A stretch of 64,000 bases of DNA, taken from the NCBI GenBank assembly GCA_016124845.1, contig WGMW01000029.1, forward strand, positions 1 through 64,000. The letters run 5' to 3'. The position numbers and the translations under genes were made by a program. The DNA is from Flavobacteriales bacterium (lineage in GTDB: Bacteria > Bacteroidota > Bacteroidia > UBA10329). Positions 16,123 to 24,637 of this stretch are shown here, piece after piece; position 1 is the first letter of the stretch, and each line of letters begins with the position of its first letter. The notes below the pieces were generated by a model. It had not been told where the DNA came from. It did not search any database and worked only from the letters and a program-made list of their open reading frames with translations.

Positions 16123-16878
16123 ATGAGCAAGACAGCAATCGTTACAGGAGCAACAGCAGGAATTGGTGAAGCCACGGCCCACGAACTGGCCAAAATGGGC
16201 TACGATCTTATCCTTACGGGAAGAAGGAAAGAACGGCTTGAAACCGTGAAACAGCAGATCGGAAGCACATTCGGAATTGATGTTTCCATTCACACATTTG
16301 ACATCCGCGAACGCGAACAGGTGGAATATTTCTGCCGAAATGAAATTGCTGACAAGACAATCGATGTGCTGGTGAACAACGCTGGTCTGGCATCTGGCCT
16401 TTCCCCACTCCATGAAGGTGATGTTGAGGATTGGGAGAAGATGATCGACACGAATGTGAAAGGGTTGCTTTACATCACCCGCGAAATTGCTCCACGAATG
16501 GTTGAACAGCAGTCAGGTCACATCGTCAATGTTGGTTCCATTGCGGGCATTGAAGTTTACCCGAACGGAAACGTGTATTGCGCCACCAAGCATGCGGTAA
16601 AAGCCATTTCGGAAGGGCTGCGCAAAGAGCTTTTCGACAAGGGAATCAAGGTCACGAACATCGCCCCAGGACTTGTGGAGACGGAATTTTCCATTGTCCG
16701 TTTTCATGGAGACAAGCAGCGGGCTGATTCGGTTTATGCGGGGATGCAACCACTCACAGCCAAGGATATTGCCGACTGCATCGGTTTCGCAGTATCGCGC
16801 CCTGCGCATGTGAATATTGCGGATATGCTGATCCTTTCAACGGATCAAGCGGCCTCCACCATGGTCAATAGAAAATAG
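16123..16878 (+). CDS. Short-chain dehydrogenase/reductase (YdfG-like)
   Basis: The product (251 aa) is a classical SDR. The NAD(P) motif TGATAGIGEAT is at 8-18, NNAG at 85-88, and the catalytic S139, Y152 and K156 (YCATK) are all present. The RR after LTG (32-35) favours NADP. Closest in style to YdfG/serine-3-dehydrogenase-type enzymes, which reduce small hydroxy acids or semialdehydes; the substrate is uncertain. It is divergent from the phoD gene with a 63-bp shared upstream region. TAATTTG lies five bases before the ATG, one base short of a -7 element. Confidence 0.88.
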   Translation: MSKTAIVTGATAGIGEATAHELAKMGYDLILTGRRKERLETVKQQIGSTFGIDVSIHTFDIREREQVEYFCRNEIADKTIDVLVNNAGLASGLSPLHEGDVEDWEKMIDTNVKGLLYITREIAPRMVEQQSGHIVNVGSIAGIEVYPNGNVYCATKHAVKAISEGLRKELFDKGIKVTNIAPGLVETEFSIVRFHGDKQRADSVYAGMQPLTAKDIADCIGFAVSRPAHVNIADMLILSTDQAASTMVNRK

Positions 16879-16888
16879 GTTTGCACCA

Positions 16889-17962
16889 TTACACGCGCCT
16901 GAACATGGAGCGATCGATGTCCACGTAAAACGGGAATTTCATCAGGTAATCCAAACCTTCCTCTACGGTCTTCTCACCATAGATCACATCATAAATGGTC
17001 TCTGTAAGCGGCACGCGAATGCCGAGGTAATTGGCCATGGCGCGGGAAATGCGAAGCGTGTTCAGACCTTCCGCCACCTCTTCCATATCGGCCAGAATGG
17101 CGGTGAGTGTTTCACCTTTCGCCAAACGATAACCGACCGTAAAGTTGCGGCTCTTGGAACTGGAACAGGTGGCAATAAGATCACCGATGCCAGCAAGACC
17201 GAGCACGGCCACAATATCACCGCCCAAGTGTGTTCCCACATGAATCATCTCCACCATTCCGCGGCTAATTAGCAACGCTTTGGCATTCTCCCCGAAACCC
17301 AATCCGCTGAGCGCGCCTGCCGCCAACGCGATCACGTTCTTCAAAACACCAGCAATCTCCACACCTGTCAGATCATGGCTTCCATACACCTGAAAACGGG
17401 GCGTTCGCAGACTCTTTTGGCCCAGTTTGATCACTTCGTCAAAATGGCTGGCCACAACCGTTGCAGCGGGTTGTCCTTCTAAGATCTCGGCAGCCAAATT
17501 CGGCCCCGCCAAGCAGCCCACGCGCCTAACAATTGTTTCCTGAAGGATGACCTCACTCATGGTGTTCACCTTCTTTGGATTGAGCTTGTAATCGGCCGTC
17601 AACTGGTCACCTGCTGGAAGCTGAATGTCCACACCCTTGGTTCCGTGTATCAGAATGTGCTCTGGGGTCAGATGCGGAGCGAGTGACTTTATGGTTTCTC
17701 GGAACCCAGCCGAAGGAAGTATCGGGAAGATGAGCCGACATTGGTTGGCCACTTCCGCAGCATCAGTTGTGGCACGGACATTCTCGTGCATCACGCGGCC
17801 ACGATTCTGACGCGTGGTATTGATGCTGTCCGCCACTTCCTGACTTCGCGTAAGCAGAATTACAGGCTGGTTTTCTGCCAACAGGTTGGAAATGGCCGAG
17901 CCGAAACTGCCTCCGCCAAGCACTCCAACTGGAGCTATTTCATATGAATTTGTGGAGGCCAT
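16889..17962 (-). CDS. gpsA: Glycerol-3-phosphate dehydrogenase, NAD(P)+
   Basis: GpsA (357 aa) reduces dihydroxyacetone phosphate to sn-glycerol-3-phosphate, the backbone of phospholipids. The motif VLGGGSFGSA is at 14-23, with GPNLAAEI near 154-161 and the conserved GLGFGENAKALL block near 218-229. The start codon lies 23 bp inside the 3' end of the acyltransferase gene, giving tight translational coupling. The product and its user are thus encoded together. Confidence 0.93.
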   Translation of the reverse strand: MASTNSYEIAPVGVLGGGSFGSAISNLLAENQPVILLTRSQEVADSINTTRQNRGRVMHENVRATTDAAEVANQCRLIFPILPSAGFRETIKSLAPHLTPEHILIHGTKGVDIQLPAGDQLTADYKLNPKKVNTMSEVILQETIVRRVGCLAGPNLAAEILEGQPAATVVASHFDEVIKLGQKSLRTPRFQVYGSHDLTGVEIAGVLKNVIALAAGALSGLGFGENAKALLISRGMVEMIHVGTHLGGDIVAVLGLAGIGDLIATCSSSKSRNFTVGYRLAKGETLTAILADMEEVAEGLNTLRISRAMANYLGIRVPLTETIYDVIYGEKTVEEGLDYLMKFPFYVDIDRSMFRRV

Positions 17963-19637
17963 ATCCTTCTAATCTGTTGTGGTAGAAAAACAGCACTTTG
18001 ATGTCCTGCGATTGAAAATCCTTGTCCTCGTTGTACATCAGCGGCAACTTGGCGTGATAGATCCCGAGATTCGCAACGCCCTTCTTCACAATATTGGCAA
18101 TGCTTCCCTCCTGCACTTCCTTCTCCAATTGGATTTCCCCATTGGCATACATTTCTCGAAGTCGCTCCACCAGTTTGCCGACCGCGTCCATCAACTGCTT
18201 CGGTCTGATGGTGAGGTCTTCGGACGGCAGCCGCATGAGTCCGTACAGATCCATCTTGCTGTAACGCGCTTTGATGATTCGGAAGGCAGCAAAGGCCACC
18301 ACCTGACTTGAAAAGACGACTGCCTCACGATGGTATCGTTTCACGATCTCCTCGCCCAGCATGCGCGTGTATTCCGCATCTCGCTGAAGATCCTTGCTTA
18401 TCTCTCCATTAGAGAAGAAGTATTTCTTGATGTCAACCTCATTTCCGTGCGGGTCGAAACTTCTTCCCTCCTCGTCCAACCGATTTCCGAAAAGATCCAT
18501 CGGTGTTCCGAAACGTACCGCAATCTCAGACGAAGCGGTGAAAAACCGATAAATGAACTTGATCATTTTGGTAGAAGTGGAGAAATCATCATTCTCCACG
18601 TAGTACTGCTCCTGCCCGCTTATTTTCAGATGCTGATCGATCAGGCTCTGTGCTTCCAGCACGAAGTTGTAATTGATGGTAACGGGCACCACGAAAATCT
18701 TCTTGGCCTCTTCTCCATCATTCTCAAAATTCAGTCGTTGCGCCTGCAAGGCCGTTCCCAGCAAGCCGAGTTTCAACCGCTTCTCCAGCATACCACTGCG
18801 TGAGCGCGTGCCGCCTGGGAAGAACAGCCCGTTGCAACCTCTGCGCAGCGATAGTTCCGAGTACATTTTGAGCGTTTCGAGATAGAGCATGTTCTTCTTG
18901 CGTCTGTCCACCTTGTACGCTCCCAAACGGTTCATGAACCATGCAAGGATCTTGATGCCGAACAGGTTAAGTCCCGCGCCATAAAGCACAGGCGGAAGTC
19001 CGATGCTCTGAATGGCCCAGCCAATGAGCATGGAATCGAGGTTGCTGAAGTGAGTAGGCACCACGATGATGGTTCCTCTTTTGGCCAACTCACGGATGTG
19101 ATCGATCTCACCTACGAGATGGATCTTATCGTGTAGATTATGACGGGTTTCGAATAAACGCGCCATTCCCTTTCCTTGCGATGCATTGAGCAATCGAGAG
19201 AAGAGCGTGGTGGTGAATCGCTTGGCAAAATCGTACGCATTCACATCAAAAACCCCTGCAATTTCTTCCGCGTAGCGCTTTACAATGCGTTGAACCAGGT
19301 CTTCATGCCCGAACGCGTGCGGATTTTCATGACCTGCATTGATGCGCACCATGTCCTTCTTCACCTTGCTCCAGAATTCCTTCTCGTCAGGCGCATCGGC
19401 TTTCCAAGGCGTTTGGCTTACGCGAATACGTTCTGAATAAAGCGTCCGTGCCAACTCGTCCTTGAGATTAGCAGGGTTGTTTCCCAGCTGCTCCTTGATG
19501 TTCTCGATGGATAAAGCGACAAGTTCCTTGATAAACGCTTCGCGTTCGTGCGCCAGCTTGACGATCGGCCACGTGCTGGCATCGGGATAAATGGGGTCGT
19601 AAAGCCACCCATCCTGATTATGCACCTTGGTTGCCAT
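17940..19637 (-). CDS. PlsB-like glycerol-3-phosphate / lysophospholipid acyltransferase
   Basis: The product (565 aa) has the acyltransferase HX4D motif THFSNLD (H196, D201), the block GAYKVDRRKK near 239-248, and FPGGTRSRSG near 273-282 in the place of the PEGTRS motif. The length and long flanking regions fit PlsB/DHAPAT-type enzymes rather than the ~250-aa PlsC. It should acylate glycerol-3-phosphate at the inner membrane; the overlap with gpsA, which makes that substrate, supports this. It cannot be excluded that it acts on a lysolipid. Confidence 0.8.
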   Translation of the reverse strand: MATKVHNQDGWLYDPIYPDASTWPIVKLAHEREAFIKELVALSIENIKEQLGNNPANLKDELARTLYSERIRVSQTPWKADAPDEKEFWSKVKKDMVRINAGHENPHAFGHEDLVQRIVKRYAEEIAGVFDVNAYDFAKRFTTTLFSRLLNASQGKGMARLFETRHNLHDKIHLVGEIDHIRELAKRGTIIVVPTHFSNLDSMLIGWAIQSIGLPPVLYGAGLNLFGIKILAWFMNRLGAYKVDRRKKNMLYLETLKMYSELSLRRGCNGLFFPGGTRSRSGMLEKRLKLGLLGTALQAQRLNFENDGEEAKKIFVVPVTINYNFVLEAQSLIDQHLKISGQEQYYVENDDFSTSTKMIKFIYRFFTASSEIAVRFGTPMDLFGNRLDEEGRSFDPHGNEVDIKKYFFSNGEISKDLQRDAEYTRMLGEEIVKRYHREAVVFSSQVVAFAAFRIIKARYSKMDLYGLMRLPSEDLTIRPKQLMDAVGKLVERLREMYANGEIQLEKEVQEGSIANIVKKGVANLGIYHAKLPLMYNEDKDFQSQDIKVLFFYHNRLEGYGLHKFI

Positions 19638-19672
19638 GATCGAATATAGGAATTAACCGTTGCGGGAAGGGC

Positions 19673-20170
19673 TTATTTGCGGCTTCGCTTTTTCACCGAC
19701 CAAGTGAATGTCCAGTTGGAAACCTCCGTTCCATCGTCCATTCTTCCAACGGTTTTCATGGGAACGAGAACCGCTTCGCCTGTCTTACAGGTTTCCGTAA
19801 TGGCATCAAACATCTTCTGACCGTCCTCACATGTAAACGTTACGCTGGCGTTGGCCTTCTTGGTGAATTCTCCTTCAATATTCGAAACCAACATCGCAAT
19901 GCTCTCATTCGAATTTTCGATGGCCAGCACCGCCAGCATTCCTGTACTCATCTCTGCCGACATGCTCTGTGCCGCAAAATAGATGGACTTGAACGGATTC
20001 TGATTTCTCCAACCAAAAGGCATCCTGATTTGACATGCCTCAGGCGTGATCTTCTTCAAACTACAACCCGCCACCCAAGCCAAGGGCAATTCTTTGAGAA
20101 GAAAAAGATTGAACAGAAAAGAGTTCTGAATTCGGTTGATGTATTTCTCGCCTTTCGGTGTCAGTTTCAT
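19673..20170 (-). CDS. DUF4442 hot-dog fold protein, putative thioesterase
   Basis: The product (165 aa) matches the DUF4442 (PF14539) family of hot-dog-fold proteins related to PaaI/YiiD-type acyl-CoA thioesterases. Visible elements are MPFGWRNQNPFKSIYFAAQSMSAE near 50-73 (the helix of the hot-dog) and a C-terminal beta-rich part (ANASVTFTCEDG). It has no signal peptide. It lies between prfA (4-bp gap) and the acyltransferase gene (35-bp gap) on the same strand, so a role in fatty-acyl or lipid turnover is plausible but unproven. Confidence 0.75.
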   Translation of the reverse strand: MKLTPKGEKYINRIQNSFLFNLFLLKELPLAWVAGCSLKKITPEACQIRMPFGWRNQNPFKSIYFAAQSMSAEMSTGMLAVLAIENSNESIAMLVSNIEGEFTKKANASVTFTCEDGQKMFDAITETCKTGEAVLVPMKTVGRMDDGTEVSNWTFTWSVKKRSRK

Positions 20171-20173
20171 AGG

Positions 20174-21253
20174 TCAGATGGTTTCGCCAACACGCAAACG
20201 CTCGGCATTTTCAGCCATTTGCAGCGCATCGAGCATTTCCTGTATGTCTCCGTTCATAAAATCGGAAAGCGAATATAACGTCAAACCGATTCGGTGATCG
20301 GTAACCCTTCCCTGCGGATAATTATAGGTTCGAATTTTGGCCGAACGGTCTCCCGTAGAAACCATGGTTTTCCTTCGGCTGGATATCGCATCCAAATGTT
20401 TGTTCAGCTCTTGTTCGTAGAGTTTGGTCCGAAGCATTTCCATGGCCAGTTCGCGGTTGGCCAACTGCGAACGCTCCACCTGACAGACCACTACAATTCC
20501 AGTTGGTTTATGTGTCAACTGAACCTTGGTTTCAACCTTGTTCACGTTCTGACCACCAGCGCCTCCAGAGCGCGAGGTATGAAATTCAATATCCGCTGGG
20601 TTCAAATGCACGTCCACTTCTTCCGCCTCTGGCAGAACAGCCACCGTTGCAGCTGAGGTGTGCACACGCCCTTGCGATTCGGTCTGCGGCACGCGCTGCA
20701 CGCGATGAACGCCCGATTCGTATTTCAGCACACCGTAGGCACCTTCCGCATTCACTTTGAAACTGACCTCCTTGTAGCCGCCAGCAGTTCCTTCACTCTC
20801 ATCCATCAACGAGATCTTCCAACCGCGACCTTCCAAGTATTTGGTGTACATACGATAAAGGTCCCCTGCAAAAATGCTGGCCTCATCACCGCCTGTTCCT
20901 GCACGGATCTCGACTATGGCATTCTTGGCATCCTCAGGATCTGCAGGAAGCATCAGAACACGAAGTTCTTCCTCCAATTCTTCCTTTCGGGTTTCCAGTT
21001 CACCAAGTTCCGCTTTGGCCATTTCAATGAAATCGGCATCGGTTTCGGTATTCAGAATTTCGCGACTGCTTGAAATATTGGCAACCACGTTTTCATATTC
21101 CTTGGCAGCTTTTACCACAGGCTCAAGGTTCCGATAATCACGATTGATCTTTACAAAGCGCTGCATGTCCGCCATCACGGTCGGGTCGCTCATCTGACCT
21201 TCGAGGTCATAGAATCGTCTCTGAATATCGCGCAGCTTATCTAACAGTTCCAT
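20174..21253 (-). CDS. prfA: Peptide chain release factor 1
   Basis: RF1 (359 aa) terminates translation at UAA and UAG. The GGQ peptidyl-hydrolysis motif lies in [13 protein letters not shown] near 229-241. The codon-reading tripeptide region is VPQTESQ (PxT type), which separates it from RF2 (SPF). It is complete and of normal length. It starts 2 bp after purM ends, so the two are co-transcribed. Confidence 0.96.
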   Translation of the reverse strand: MELLDKLRDIQRRFYDLEGQMSDPTVMADMQRFVKINRDYRNLEPVVKAAKEYENVVANISSSREILNTETDADFIEMAKAELGELETRKEELEEELRVLMLPADPEDAKNAIVEIRAGTGGDEASIFAGDLYRMYTKYLEGRGWKISLMDESEGTAGGYKEVSFKVNAEGAYGVLKYESGVHRVQRVPQTESQGRVHTSAATVAVLPEAEEVDVHLNPADIEFHTSRSGGAGGQNVNKVETKVQLTHKPTGIVVVCQVERSQLANRELAMEMLRTKLYEQELNKHLDAISSRRKTMVSTGDRSAKIRTYNYPQGRVTDHRIGLTLYSLSDFMNGDIQEMLDALQMAENAERLRVGETI

Positions 21254-21255
21254 GT

Positions 21256-22425
21256 TTAGCTGTAAATGAACTCACCGAACTCAGAACGGATCGTGAGTTT
21301 TTTCGCACCTTCCTCCACTCTACCAACTATCTGTGCATCGACATTGAAACTTTTTGAGATGGAAATGATGTCTGCGGCAATCTCTTCGGGAACATACAAT
21401 TCCATACGATGTCCCATATTGAAAACCTTGTACATCTCATCCCAAGATGTTCCAGACTCTTCTTGAATGATCCTGAAAAGTGGAGGAACAGGCAATAGAT
21501 TGTCTTTGATGACGTGACCCGAATCGATGAAGTGCAGAATCTTGGTCTGCGCACCTCCAGAGCAATGCACCATTCCATGAACCTGCGACCGATATTCATC
21601 CAATATCTGCTTGATGATCGGTGCATAAGTTCGTGTTGGCGACAGTACCAATTTCCCAGCGTCCAACGGAACTCCATCGACAGCATCGGTCAATCCGTAC
21701 TTTCCCTGATACACCAGATTTGAATCCATCGAACCATCAAAACTCTCGGGATATTTGGTCTTTAGGATATTGCTGAACACATCATGACGGGCAGCGGTAA
21801 GACCGTTACTTCCCATGCCTCCGTTGTACGCGTTTTCGTACGTGGCCTGTCCGTAAGATGCCAACCCGACAATAACATCTCCAGGTCTGATATTGGCATT
21901 GTCGATCACATCCGAACGCTTCATTCTACAGGTAACCGTTGAATCCACGATCAACGTTCTGACCAGATCACCAACATCAGCCGTTTCTCCTCCCGTGGAG
22001 CGAATGTCCACACCATTGTCGCGAAGCATCTGAAGCACCTCCTCTGTTCCATTGATAATGGCTGAAACCACCTCGCCTGGAACCAAAAATTTATTCCGAC
22101 CAATGGTTGAGGAAAGCAGAATATTATCAACCGCTCCCACACATAGCAGATCGTCTGTGTTCATTACAATGGCATCTTGCGCAATACCTTTCCATACAGA
22201 AAGATCCCCTGTCTCCTTCCAGTACATATAGGCCAGCGAACTCTTCGTTCCCGCACCATCGGCATGCATGATCACGCAATGATCTTCCGAATTGGAAAGT
22301 GTATCAGGAACGATCTTACAGAACGCTCTCGGAAAAAGCCCTTTATCTACGTGTTTGATGGCGTTGTGCACATCTTCCTTATCGGCCGAAACGCCCCGTT
22401 GCTTATATCTCTCTCCTGCACTCAT
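21256..22425 (-). CDS. purM: Phosphoribosylformylglycinamidine cyclo-ligase (AIR synthetase)
   Basis: PurM (389 aa) closes the imidazole ring of AIR in purine synthesis using ATP. Family features are [16 protein letters not shown] near 54-69, TDDLLCVGA near 90-98, [11 protein letters not shown] near 145-155 and [22 protein letters not shown] near 187-208. It is longer than the E. coli enzyme (~345 aa), as is usual for the Bacteroidota form. It is followed by prfA with a 2-bp gap and preceded by the terminator of the OmpA-family gene, so a promoter must lie within about 22425-22440. Confidence 0.92.
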   Translation of the reverse strand: MSAGERYKQRGVSADKEDVHNAIKHVDKGLFPRAFCKIVPDTLSNSEDHCVIMHADGAGTKSSLAYMYWKETGDLSVWKGIAQDAIVMNTDDLLCVGAVDNILLSSTIGRNKFLVPGEVVSAIINGTEEVLQMLRDNGVDIRSTGGETADVGDLVRTLIVDSTVTCRMKRSDVIDNANIRPGDVIVGLASYGQATYENAYNGGMGSNGLTAARHDVFSNILKTKYPESFDGSMDSNLVYQGKYGLTDAVDGVPLDAGKLVLSPTRTYAPIIKQILDEYRSQVHGMVHCSGGAQTKILHFIDSGHVIKDNLLPVPPLFRIIQEESGTSWDEMYKVFNMGHRMELYVPEEIAADIISISKSFNVDAQIVGRVEEGAKKLTIRSEFGEFIYS

Positions 22426-22438
22426 GAACTTTGTCTAA

Positions 22439-22471
22439 CAAAAAAGCATTCCGACCTGCGGAATGCTTTTC
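22439..22471 (-). terminator. Rho-independent terminator of the PorE-like gene
   Basis: AAAAGCATTCCG/CGGAATGCTTTT stem with a short loop; read on the minus strand it ends in TTTTTTG. It lies 22 bp after the stop of the OmpA-family gene and just before purM. Confidence 0.88.
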
Positions 22472-22492
22472 TGAAATATCTATGAAGGTTGC

Positions 22493-24490
22493 TTAGTTTC
22501 CTTTAGGAACGTAGTCTGTTCTCAATACTTTGAACTCCGTTCTACGATTCAACTGGTGAGCCTCTTCTTTCAATTCAGTTGTTGGTTGCTTCGCAATGAA
22601 CGCATCGTTGATAACGCTTCCTTTCTCGAAAGAACCAACTGCGTTCTCCAACACTTTAGGCGTTGTCTCTCCATAACCTTTGGCAACCAAACGCTCTTCT
22701 GCAATTCCATTGTCAATCAAATAATCAACAACCGACTGCGCACGTTTTTGTGAAAGCGCCAAGTTAGCTGCATCACTACCTCGCGTATCCGTGTGAGAAC
22801 CAAGCTCAATCACAATAGTTGGGTTGTCGTTAAGTGTTTCAACAAGTCCGTCCAATGCCACTTTAGACTCAGGACGAAGATCCCACTTGGCCAAATCGTA
22901 GAAGATGTTTGGCAGGTCGATAACCTTGTTGATCGGATCCAACTCAAAGTCGTGTACAAGATCCTTATCCTCTTCAAAACCAACAGTTGTGGTCTTACCC
23001 GTTTTGTTCAGGTAGAAATCTTTCTTACCAGCGGTGATCACGTAAGATGTTGCTGGAGCAAGATCGAACTTATACTCACCTTTAGAATCTGTTCTTGTTT
23101 CAAGCGAAGAACCATCCGTTCCTACGATCGATACGGTCGCATCGGCAACTGGCTTCTTGGTTTTGAAGTCGATAACCGTACCACCCAAAGTGAACTTCAA
23201 GGCTGGTAACAGGAACGAATAGATGTCATCGCTTCCTTTTCCGTCCTCACGGTTTGAAGTGAAGTAACCTTTCTCCTGCTCCTTCTCGAAGATGATACCA
23301 AAATCATCACCTGAAGAGTTGATCGGGTAACGCATGTTGGTCACGTTGCCCCAAGAATCTCCTTGCGCTTCTGCCATGAAGATGTCAAGTCCGCCCATAC
23401 CGATGTGACCATTTGAAGCGAAGTAAAGCGTTCCATCGTTATGAATGAACGGATACATCTCATCCCCTGGTGTGTTCACAGAAGCCAAGTTTGTTGGTTT
23501 TCCCCAACGTTTTTTCTCGTTATCGAACTTAGAGATCCAAAGGTCTCTTCCTCCTTTACCACCTTCAGCATCAGAAGCAAACACCAATGTCATTCCATCA
23601 GCAGACAGTGCTGGGTGACCAACAGTAACCTGTGTACTGTCGTCTCCTTCTGGTTTTTGGAAGAAAGGGATCAACGTTGGCTCTGTCCAGCTATCCCCAT
23701 TCTTATTGGAAGAGTAAAGCTCACAGCCCATTTTCACTTTCTTCTTCACACCACAACGGGTAAAAATCATCTGGTTGAAGTCGTTGTTCATTACAGCAGC
23801 ACCTTCATTGTAAATGCTGTTGATGGTAGCTGGAAGCGGCTTCGGCTTGCTCCACTTTCCTTTATTATCAATGGTAGCTTCAAAAATATCAGTAAAGCCC
23901 TGACCTGTCCATCCATCAATATCATTGCCTGACGCATTGCTTCTTGAAGATGTGAAGTAGATCGATTTGAAATTTTTGGACGCATAAGAAGGTGCAAAAT
24001 CCATCTGCTTGCCGTTCAACTGCACCTCATTTTCAACAACATAACGAGAAGGATTGTCAATCCATTTTTGAGCCAGCGCACAAGCCTCTGCACCTGTTTT
24101 TCCGCGTGGATCATCTGGCACCAACTCAGCATACTTCTCGTACTCCGGAATGGCGTCTTCGAACTTGCCATTGGCCTTCAAAGCATCTGCATAGTAAAGT
24201 TGTATGCTATTCTCAGGATACTTCAGTTTCAACGCTTTTCTATACCACGTTTCGGCCTGCTTCATATCATTTGTAAGACGGTAGCATTCGGCAGTCTTAT
24301 AGATGATCTCAGCCTTTTTTGCCTTATCCTTCTCTTTTGAGTAGGCTTTTTTCAAGAGCGGAATTGCCTTGTAGTACTCCTGCGCTTCGAAGGCAAGATT
24401 TGCTACTTCAAAATGATCGGTCTGAGCGCTTGCGGTGATTGAAAACAATCCTGCAATTACGGCTACTACTAAGAACTTGGTTATTCTCAT
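22493..24490 (-). CDS. OmpA-family periplasmic protein, PorE-like
   Basis: The product (665 aa) has a signal peptide at 1-22 (TASA-Q), two to three TPR-like repeats (about 25-135), a PD40/WD40-type beta-propeller (about 160-430, with repeats such as DFAPSYASKNFKSIYFTSSR and GTLYFASNGHIGMGGLDIF), a carboxypeptidase-regulatory-like fold (about 433-515), and an OmpA C-terminal peptidoglycan-binding domain (NIFYDLAKWDLRPES ... GSHTDTRGSD, about 528-655). This order and length are those of PorE, a periplasmic component linking the type IX secretion core to peptidoglycan. PorE is a lipoprotein, whereas here no lipobox cysteine is seen, so a paralogue is possible. Monocistronic, with its own terminator. 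Confidence 0.8.
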   Translation of the reverse strand: MRITKFLVVAVIAGLFSITASAQTDHFEVANLAFEAQEYYKAIPLLKKAYSKEKDKAKKAEIIYKTAECYRLTNDMKQAETWYRKALKLKYPENSIQLYYADALKANGKFEDAIPEYEKYAELVPDDPRGKTGAEACALAQKWIDNPSRYVVENEVQLNGKQMDFAPSYASKNFKSIYFTSSRSNASGNDIDGWTGQGFTDIFEATIDNKGKWSKPKPLPATINSIYNEGAAVMNNDFNQMIFTRCGVKKKVKMGCELYSSNKNGDSWTEPTLIPFFQKPEGDDSTQVTVGHPALSADGMTLVFASDAEGGKGGRDLWISKFDNEKKRWGKPTNLASVNTPGDEMYPFIHNDGTLYFASNGHIGMGGLDIFMAEAQGDSWGNVTNMRYPINSSGDDFGIIFEKEQEKGYFTSNREDGKGSDDIYSFLLPALKFTLGGTVIDFKTKKPVADATVSIVGTDGSSLETRTDSKGEYKFDLAPATSYVITAGKKDFYLNKTGKTTTVGFEEDKDLVHDFELDPINKVIDLPNIFYDLAKWDLRPESKVALDGLVETLNDNPTIVIELGSHTDTRGSDAANLALSQKRAQSVVDYLIDNGIAEERLVAKGYGETTPKVLENAVGSFEKGSVINDAFIAKQPTTELKEEAHQLNRRTEFKVLRTDYVPKGN

Positions 24491-24637
24491 GGTTTAGGTG
24501 TTGGTGCTTGTTTTACGCGGCTGCTAAAATAAATAAATATTTGATTAGGCAAGTTGGATCACAACGCTGTTAAGCATTGTATAAGACACTCATTGCGATA
24601 GAATCATTAAATTGATTATCAATGAATTACAAGTGAT

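Noticed and set aside
16060-16413. N-terminal extension of the PhoD-like protein
   Set aside because: It runs antisense through the SDR coding region and is Cys-rich nonsense; a signal peptide starts at 16059.
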